The translations under genes and the position numbers were made by a program. From contig JAJTTP010000056.1 in the NCBI GenBank assembly GCA_023313575.1, positions 1 to 17,003 of the forward strand: a stretch of DNA of 17,003 nucleotides, given 5' to 3'. The notes beneath the pieces were generated by a model. The model was given only the letters and a program-made list of their open reading frames with translations, had not been told where the DNA came from and did not search any database. Of the stretch, positions 16,301 through 17,003 are shown piece by piece. This stretch comes from Eutypella sp. D-1 (Eukaryota; Ascomycota; Sordariomycetes; Xylariales; Diatrypaceae). Position 1 is the stretch's first letter; each line of letters begins with the position of its first letter.

Positions 16301-16340
16301 CTTTAGCATTAGTAGATAAGAACCACCGTTCAAACCACAT
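1239..16340 (-). CDS. cox1: cox1, cytochrome c oxidase subunit I, 5' part (exons 1-9, spliced; 3' end outside window)
   Basis: Cox1 is the core membrane subunit of respiratory complex IV in the mitochondrial inner membrane, carrying haem a and the haem a3/CuB site where O2 is reduced. Nine exons on the minus strand join to about 235 codons, from [16 protein letters not shown] to [12 protein letters not shown]. His62 (TAHAILM), a haem a ligand, and Asp92 (GGPDMA) fall at their yeast numbers, and the next expected residues, WFFGHPEVY, lie past the left edge. Start choice: ATG at 16338-16340 gives the usual short N-terminus; the frame is open up to a GTG at 16418, but that extension is unlike Cox1. 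Oddities: two single-T insertions in exon 2 and one missing T in exon 9 break the frame, and residue E replaces the usual Y in a 10-nt exon 5. All splice sites were placed by protein continuity plus intron boundary rules. Confidence 0.93.
1495..1644 (-). CDS. Possible short ORF after the intron 8 membrane-protein gene
   Basis: After three TAA codons, a frame codes [20 protein letters not shown], then [20 protein letters not shown] and [12 protein letters not shown], and runs into a poly-A tract and the S box. It looks protein-like (charged helix plus Asn-rich part) and could be the detached C-terminus of the upstream ORF. There is no clear start or stop; low confidence. Confidence 0.35.
1753..2820 (-). 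pseudogene. Unidentified membrane-anchored protein encoded in intron 8 (frameshifted)
   Basis: Read with about five single-base shifts, the minus strand gives a protein of roughly 350 residues. First come hydrophobic segments: [20 protein letters not shown], then GIIPKFTW and, in the next frame, [20 protein letters not shown] and [17 protein letters not shown] Ser/Asn/Pro linker follows ([20 protein letters not shown]), then a hydrophilic domain: [69 protein letters not shown]. It ends [19 protein letters not shown]...AVHH and TAA (1753-1755). The codon-scale order and lack of stops in the correct frame argue for a real gene. No start ATG is evident; TTG near 2820 or 2616 is possible. Function unknown; the layout (membrane part, linker, soluble domain) matches the intron 3 protein. 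Confidence 0.68.
2993..3067 (-). CDS. cox1: cox1 exon 8 ([25 protein letters not shown])
   Basis: 75 nt, 25 codons, coding one Cox1 transmembrane helix, with Trp as TGA. LALFGW rather than the MPLFVW of many other organisms is the filamentous-ascomycete form. It ends at GGT; AGCCGGT pairs with GCCGGCT just inside intron 8, with U-G at the cut. No indels. Confidence 0.95.
3068..4442 (-). mobile_element. cox1 intron 7: group I intron with LAGLIDADG ORF
   Basis: P1 TTGCAT/GTGCAA with a terminal U-G marks the 5' site; the 3' end is G before AAATTAGC. Its 5' part shares with intron 5 the blocks AATTCCGGGAAAGCCC, GCGGATCTAAGTCAG and AAAGAGCAACGAGTAGATGG, so the two are related. 3068-3210, after the ORF, is the intron's 3' portion with no gene. 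P7 was not located with confidence. Confidence 0.85.
3211..4095 (-). pseudogene. LAGLIDADG homing endonuclease of cox1 intron 7 (frameshifted)
   Basis: Motif 1 reads [17 protein letters not shown] (about 4047-4082), with Ser where Gly normally closes the motif. After a one-base shift at NPK (about 4020) domain 1 continues as [20 protein letters not shown] and [17 protein letters not shown]. Motif 2 is [12 protein letters not shown] (3575-3610), immediately followed by a shift in a T run. Domain 2 resumes at [20 protein letters not shown] and [18 protein letters not shown]; one more shift gives [18 protein letters not shown] and TAG (3211-3213). Catalytic acids (E in DAES, E in DGEG) are kept. 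The ORF probably begins further upstream, in the region shared with intron 5. Confidence 0.82.
4443..4489 (-). CDS. cox1: cox1 exon 7 ([16 protein letters not shown])
   Basis: 47 nt: TC completes Phe, then [15 protein letters not shown]. It ends at CAT; P1 is TTGCAT paired with GTGCAA 15-20 nt into intron 7, with the U-G pair at the cut, which fixes the boundary. Exon 8 then starts AAA TTA GCT, giving the ascomycete-type LHKLALFGW. Confidence 0.94.
4878..6096 (-). pseudogene. GIY-YIG homing endonuclease of cox1 intron 6 (frameshifted)
   Basis: The reading continues exon 6 after a one-base shift in a T run, as [21 protein letters not shown] clean frame leads through [20 protein letters not shown] to the GIY-YIG domain: GVYIF (5593-5607), YVGSS (about 5556-5568) and the conserved Arg in LRLRGYL. 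A shift at DQKV/GLAW (about 5475) and another near 5350 precede the C-terminal part ([20 protein letters not shown]), which ends in [20 protein letters not shown] and [20 protein letters not shown], resembling a NUMOD-type DNA-binding repeat. Stop TAA is at 4878-4880. The family makes double-strand breaks at intronless alleles to spread the intron. Total about 400 codons, a normal size. Confidence 0.88.
5922..5942. repeat. 21-nt perfect palindrome inside the GIY-YIG ORF
   Basis: ACTTCTCT (5922-5929), loop GAGCG, then AGAGAAGT (5935-5942). Its length is seven codons, so it keeps the reading frame and codes within NFSRSEKC. It lies in a poorly conserved part of the protein and may be an inserted hairpin. 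Confidence 0.7.
6100..6196 (-). CDS. cox1: cox1 exon 6 ([20 protein letters not shown] to LLGAIN)
   Basis: 97 nt, 32 codons plus the first T of the Phe codon, coding [20 protein letters not shown] and [12 protein letters not shown], a highly conserved Cox1 segment. No indels. It ends AATT, and exon 7 supplies TC to complete Phe. Confidence 0.95.
6291..6317. repeat. Hairpin in the 3' part of intron 5
   Basis: AAGCAAAG (6291-6298) and CTTTGCTT (6310-6317) form a perfect 8-bp stem with an 11-nt loop, probably a peripheral helix of the intron RNA. Confidence 0.6.
6710..8108 (-). pseudogene. LAGLIDADG homing endonuclease of cox1 intron 5 (frameshifted)
   Basis: An N-terminal leader overlapping intron structure ([51 protein letters not shown]) is typical of fungal group I ORFs and leads to motif 1, [14 protein letters not shown] (about 7540-7581). 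Domain 1 continues as [20 protein letters not shown], with frame breaks near 7420 and 7390, then [17 protein letters not shown]. Motif 2 is [14 protein letters not shown] (7074-7109), followed by [20 protein letters not shown] and the end [18 protein letters not shown] with TAG at 6710-6712. Catalytic E residues are present in both motifs. The true start is probably upstream in frame with the preceding exon; this could not be traced because of A/T-run indels near 8115-8195. Confidence 0.83.
8081..8113. repeat. GC-rich hairpin near the 5' end of intron 5
   Basis: AGTCG+CGCC (8081-8089) pairs with GGCG (8102-8105) and CGACT (8109-8113), with a CAA bulge and a 12-nt loop. It contrasts with the A/T-rich flanks and lies just upstream of the recognisable endonuclease frame. 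Confidence 0.65.
8198..8207 (-). CDS. cox1: cox1 exon 5, 10-nt micro-exon (tentative)
   Basis: Cox1 needs L-Y-P-P between GTGWT (exon 4) and LAGVQSHS (exon 6). The only matching place between introns 4 and 5 is CGAGCCTCCT: C completes the Leu codon, then GAG CCT CCT codes E-P-P. It is preceded by G (intron 4 end) and ends in U (intron 5 start), both as required. With these codons the exon chain gives 235 residues to QHLF, the expected number. Glu in place of Tyr is unusual. Confidence 0.55.
8208..9446 (-). mobile_element. cox1 intron 4: group I intron with LAGLIDADG ORF
   Basis: P1 is AACTCTT/AAGGAGTT with U-G at the splice site. An R-like box CCCATCAGAGACTGAACGTA (9221-9240) lies within the ORF, and the S box GGTATAGTCC (8278-8288) comes after its stop; GACT pairs with AGTC. 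The ORF therefore spans most of the core, as in several fungal cox1 introns. The 3' end is placed at the G before CGAGCCTCCT, about 70 nt after the S box. Confidence 0.85.
8307..9446 (-). CDS. LAGLIDADG homing endonuclease/maturase of cox1 intron 4
   Basis: The ORF continues exon 4 in frame ([17 protein letters not shown]) for about 380 codons with TGA as Trp, to TAA at 8307-8309. An N-terminal part with hydrophobic stretches ([20 protein letters not shown]) precedes motif 1, [14 protein letters not shown] (about 9107-9142), and motif 2, [14 protein letters not shown] (about 8649-8686). Each motif has its acidic catalytic residue, and domain-end signatures such as [20 protein letters not shown] follow. 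Only one defect is seen: a missing A at about 8592-8600 after AFEITQ. It is the best preserved endonuclease here and may be active. Proteins of this kind are translated with the upstream exon and cleaved off, and may act as DNA endonuclease, RNA maturase or both. Confidence 0.9.
9447..9551 (-). CDS. cox1: cox1 exon 4 ([10 protein letters not shown] to GAGTGWTL)
   Basis: 105 nt coding the end of the Ala codon, then [34 protein letters not shown] and the first two bases of a Leu codon. Trp is TGA in both SFW and GTGW. The 5' splice site of intron 4 is set after ACTCT because AACTCTT then pairs with AAGGAGTT in the intron, with the required U-G pair at the cut. Confidence 0.92.
9569..10185 (-). 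CDS. Unidentified membrane-anchored protein with Gly-Pro repeat, encoded in intron 3
   Basis: Starts at ATG (10183-10185). About 45 residues with a hydrophobic segment ([20 protein letters not shown]) suggest one membrane anchor. A Gly-Pro linker follows ([11 protein letters not shown] and GGGPNP units), then a hydrophilic domain: [41 protein letters not shown] is Trp at SSEW. A single-base shift near QLRDL, in an A/T run, is needed to reach the C-terminus ([36 protein letters not shown]) and TAA (9569-9571), only 17 nt before the 3' splice site. Total about 205 residues. There is no LAGLIDADG or GIY-YIG motif. I do not recognise it. It sits after the group I core, where endonuclease genes are less usual, and may be a passenger gene. 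Confidence 0.72.
9931..10026 (-). repeat. Short tandem repeat coding the Gly-Pro linker
   Basis: Five imperfect 18-nt units, one shortened to 15 nt, built on CCTCCTCCTGGA on the plus strand with alternating GAAGGT and TTTGGC ends. On the minus strand they code [23 protein letters not shown] and GGGPNP. Unit lengths are multiples of three, so copy changes keep the frame. It is the most G+C-rich coding stretch in the window. Confidence 0.9.
10779..10827. repeat. GC-rich folded element (probable multi-hairpin)
   Basis: CCTCCGT (10779-10785) pairs with ACGGAGG (10821-10827) as an outer stem. Inside are TCCC-CTA-GGGA, a GGGGGCCCCC palindrome and CCCATC/GATGGG, so a branched fold is likely. A small GACC-GAA-GGTC hairpin lies just beyond it (about 10831-10841). 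It stands out from the surrounding A/T-rich intron, like the GC clusters of fungal mitochondrial DNA. Confidence 0.7.
10958..11252 (-). pseudogene. Remnant of a LAGLIDADG endonuclease in intron 3
   Basis: GYLAG-stop-YEGDGDIWIKH (about 11130-11195) matches the first half of a LAGLIDADG motif broken by an in-frame TAA. Forty codons on, [20 protein letters not shown] and then [13 protein letters not shown] recall the C-terminal end of such a domain. Only about 300 nt remain of the usual 800-900, with no second motif. The segment is short and stop-ridden, so it is a degraded gene rather than a sequencing artefact alone. Confidence 0.65.
11253..11293 (-). CDS. cox1: cox1 exon 3 ([14 protein letters not shown])
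   Basis: 41 nt; codes for [13 protein letters not shown] plus the first two bases of the Ala codon. Asp92, the D-pathway entry residue of Cox1, is in GGPDMA. The 3' boundary is set by the protein: exon 4 begins A-TTC-CCT, so exon 3 should end GC. That places the 5' splice site after a C, unusual for group I introns. Confidence 0.85.
11294..12583 (-). mobile_element. cox1 intron 2: group I intron with LAGLIDADG ORF
   Basis: Follows a U (GGT) and ends in G before exon 3 (AATTTC). Core boxes on the minus strand: Q-like GACAATCCGCAGGAAACG (about 11402-11419), R AGGATCCTCAGAGACTATAC (11359-11378) and S AGAGATAGTCC (11324-11335); GACTAT of R pairs with ATAGTC of S to form P7. The S box is about 30 nt from the 3' splice site. 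The ORF lies upstream of the Q box. The 230 nt between the ORF stop and the Q box hold only structural intron sequence. Confidence 0.92.
11649..12583 (-). pseudogene. LAGLIDADG homing endonuclease of cox1 intron 2 (frameshifted)
   Basis: The frame follows on from exon 2 ([15 protein letters not shown]). Motif 1 is [13 protein letters not shown] (about 12467-12500) and motif 2 [14 protein letters not shown] (about 12105-12145). The middle part, from [20 protein letters not shown] through motif 2 to KVFYSF, is one clean frame of roughly 190 codons. Frame breaks lie before motif 1, after KYRPKILVV, and after KVFYSF; the C-terminus continues in other frames as [11 protein letters not shown] and then [15 protein letters not shown], to a TAA at 11649-11651. 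Both catalytic acidic residues are kept, so with the indels corrected this would be a complete, possibly active enzyme. Confidence 0.85.
12584..12663 (-). CDS. cox1: cox1 exon 2 ([26 protein letters not shown])
   Basis: It codes for 26 residues with the haem a ligand His62 (TAHAIL) but is 80 nt long instead of 78. GCTTTTGATC and GGTTTTCGGT each carry one T too many for ALI and GFG. The exon ends at GGT, a common group I insertion point after a U. The two extra bases are in T runs, so they look like sequencing indels rather than real mutations. Confidence 0.93.
12664..12728 (-). ncRNA. Group II intron domain VI and 3' splice site
   Basis: Directly after domain V, GTAGATAC pairs with GTATCTAC around an inner TACTT/AAGTA stem. 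The intron then ends CTAGTTCAC, followed by exon 2 (TACAATAGT). The branch-point adenosine is probably the A of CTAG, 8 nt from the 3' end, in the usual 7-8 nt range; this assignment is inferred. Confidence 0.75.
12729..12762 (-). ncRNA. Group II intron domain V
   Basis: A 34-nt hairpin, the canonical size. GAGCCGTA pairs with TACGGTTC over 8 bp including one G-T, and an upper stem TGAAG/CTTCA is capped by a GAGA (GNRA) loop. The bulge opposite the AGC-triad side looks about four bases long instead of two, so the middle is not quite canonical. Domain V is the catalytic heart of group II introns. Confidence 0.9.
13105..14028 (-). pseudogene. Double-motif LAGLIDADG endonuclease fused downstream of the maturase
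   Basis: This is the same reading frame as the maturase ([19 protein letters not shown]), with TGA as Trp at the junction. Motif 1 is [14 protein letters not shown] (about 13969-14003), followed by a typical domain ending in [18 protein letters not shown]. An in-frame TAA (13585-13587, after SEKLQE) interrupts it, and the same frame continues [10 protein letters not shown] to motif 2, [13 protein letters not shown] (about 13471-13506), and FFDKYPL. There a missing A shifts the frame (LIGTKAKD is expected next), and another shift precedes the end [15 protein letters not shown] and TAA. Both acidic active-site residues (E in DAEG and in DGEG) are present. The family cuts long DNA sites to spread introns, or helps splicing. 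Here it lies inside a group II intron, which is unusual alongside an RT ORF. Confidence 0.85.
14029..16178 (-). pseudogene. Group II intron reverse transcriptase/maturase, degenerate RT
   Basis: The frame continues from exon 1 ([13 protein letters not shown]), and with TGA as Trp it stays open to about 15510. A one-nucleotide shift near an A run (about 15540) moves it to the frame that carries the rest ([15 protein letters not shown] onward). RT signatures follow in order: [10 protein letters not shown], then the palm aspartate in [15 protein letters not shown]. The YADD box is VGDQ (14743-14754, in [11 protein letters not shown]), and the usual PQGG block is unrecognisable ([14 protein letters not shown]). 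Domain X-like maturase sequence follows ([37 protein letters not shown]). DNA synthesis is therefore unlikely, but RNA binding for self-splicing could persist. There is no zinc-finger or H-N-H domain after domain X; instead the frame runs straight into a LAGLIDADG protein. Confidence 0.85.
15907..15912 (-). other. Possible EBS1 of the group II intron
   Basis: On the minus strand this reads TAATTG, complementary to CAATTA, the last six bases of exon 1 (IBS1). It sits about 270 nt into the intron, inside the part of domain I that overlaps the ORF (codons for DNW). A six-base match alone is weak evidence. Confidence 0.4.
16179..16340 (-). CDS. cox1: cox1 exon 1 (codons 1-54)
   Basis: Exactly 54 codons, from [16 protein letters not shown] to VQYIADNQL, containing the first transmembrane helix of Cox1 ([20 protein letters not shown]). 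It ends in phase 0 at CAATTA, followed by the group II intron start GTGCG. No frameshift is seen in this exon. Confidence 0.96.
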
Positions 16341-16535
16341 ACTAATAGAGGATTTCAACCCCTTATTTGTCACATCTTCATCTATGTGCCTATCCTCCAG
16401 ATCCTGAACGATACACACAAGAATAAGCCTTCTTCATATAATAAATTAAAATTTATTAAAAAAAGTATATCATTAATGTATTTCATTAATTTATAGTTAT
16501 AAAAAAGAAGCTAGAGTATTATTCGAATATTTCAT

Positions 16536-16606
16536 AAGATTATGGAGGAATCGAACCTCATACTTAAGATCTGCAATCAAAGTGTAGACCTACTACATCA
16601 TAATCT
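16536..16606 (-). tRNA. trnC: tRNA-Cys (anticodon GCA)
   Basis: A 71-nt cloverleaf reads on the minus strand. The acceptor stem AGATTAT/ATAATCT pairs over 7 bp, the D stem TGTAG/CTACA over 5 bp, and the T arm GAGG-TTCGATT-CCTC is well formed. The anticodon GCA is at 16572-16574 in the loop TTGCAGA. The anticodon stem is weak: A-T and G-C next to the loop are followed by two T-T oppositions. It lies about 195 bases upstream of the cox1 start on the same strand; that leader is A+T rich and I see no gene in it. Confidence 0.87.
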
Positions 16607-16776
16607 TTATTAATTTATAATAAATAAATTAATAGTAAGTAAAAAACCAGAAAATGTTGTTGTATATTTATCGGCTGCTGCTGTAAAAAAATAAAATATT
16701 CAATAACCCTTAAATAATGAAGAAATTATCTTTAGGTTTTTTTTAGGTTCAGGGTCAGCCAAAGCTAAAAAAGATA

Positions 16777-17003
16777 TTATTTATCATTTCTTCTAGATAA
16801 CTCATCTTCTAAATCTGACTTACGCTGGTTTCACTCTTGCACTTCTTCATCAGTATCTAAATCAGGTATAAGATCATCTATATTATTTATAAAACTTCTT
16901 ATAGTTGTAGTACTTAATTCTCTAGGTTCTCCTGATCAAAGATCATCTGACATACCAACACTACTTCTACCATCATCATCGCTTTCTTGTTCAGAAATAT
17001 CAC
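16777..17003 (-). CDS. C-terminal end of an unidentified acidic ORF (partial)
   Basis: An open frame enters from the right edge and ends at TAA (16777-16779), giving the last 74 residues of a protein whose start lies outside the window. It needs TGA read as Trp twice (DDLWSGEP, VQEWNQR), which fits mitochondrial code 4. The peptide is hydrophilic and acidic, with clusters such as SDDDG and LIPDLDTDEE, and ends in a charged, probably helical stretch (KSDLEDELSRRNDK). No membrane segment, LAGLIDADG or other motif is visible in this part. It lies upstream of trnC and cox1 on the same strand, separated from trnC by about 170 bases of A+T-rich DNA in which I see nothing. I do not recognise the protein; it could be a free-standing mitochondrial ORF or the tail of a longer gene. 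Confidence 0.6.

Noticed and set aside
16341..16418. N-terminal extension of cox1 from a GTG
   Set aside because: The frame is open but the 26 extra residues are highly charged and unlike any Cox1; ATG at 16338-16340 gives the normal start.
1..17003. Bacterial, phage or CRISPR content
   Set aside because: No repeats with spacers, no bacterial operon structure or ribosome-binding pattern; TGA-Trp, group I/II introns and cox1 place the window in a fungal mitochondrion.

Overview
The window is a stretch of fungal mitochondrial DNA, and almost all of it is one gene: the 5' half of cox1 (cytochrome c oxidase subunit I), read on the minus strand and split by nine introns. TGA is read as tryptophan in cox1 exons and in the intron ORFs (genetic code 4), the DNA is strongly A+T rich, and the exon protein (for example [20 protein letters not shown] and [18 protein letters not shown]) looks like a filamentous ascomycete (Pezizomycotina). 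A trnC directly upstream of cox1 is, as I recall, also common there. The species cannot be named from this sequence.

Layout from right to left, in the direction of transcription: the 3' end of an unidentified acidic ORF (16777-17003); trnC(gca) (16536-16606); then cox1 exon 1 (16179-16340), intron 1 (group II, 3.5 kb), exon 2, intron 2, exon 3, intron 3, exon 4, intron 4, a probable 10-nt exon 5, intron 5, exon 6, intron 6, exon 7, intron 7, exon 8, intron 8, exon 9 and the start of intron 9, which runs off the left edge. The nine exons give about 235 codons, ending at QHLF just before the HPEVY copper-ligand segment. His62 and Asp92 fall at the same numbers as in yeast Cox1, which supports the exon chain. 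About 15.6 kb of the roughly 16.3 kb cox1 span is intron.

Intron 1 is a group II intron (5' GTGCG, 34-nt domain V, domain VI, 3' AC). Its ORF continues in frame from exon 1 through a degenerate reverse transcriptase and maturase domain, then runs without a break into a two-motif LAGLIDADG endonuclease, an unusual combination. Introns 2, 4, 5, 7 and 9 are group I introns with double-motif LAGLIDADG ORFs, most of them continuing the upstream exon. Intron 6 carries a GIY-YIG endonuclease. Intron 3 holds only a decayed LAGLIDADG remnant, plus an ORF after its core for a protein with a membrane segment and a Gly-Pro repeat. Intron 8 carries, in its P8-side loop, an ORF for another unidentified membrane-anchored protein. 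These two intron-borne membrane proteins are the least familiar content of the window.

Many ORFs, and even cox1 exons 2 and 9, are off by single nucleotides, mostly at A/T homopolymers. Because cox1 is essential this most likely reflects uncorrected sequencing indels, but a nuclear copy cannot be excluded. Frames given for the intron ORFs are therefore mosaic.
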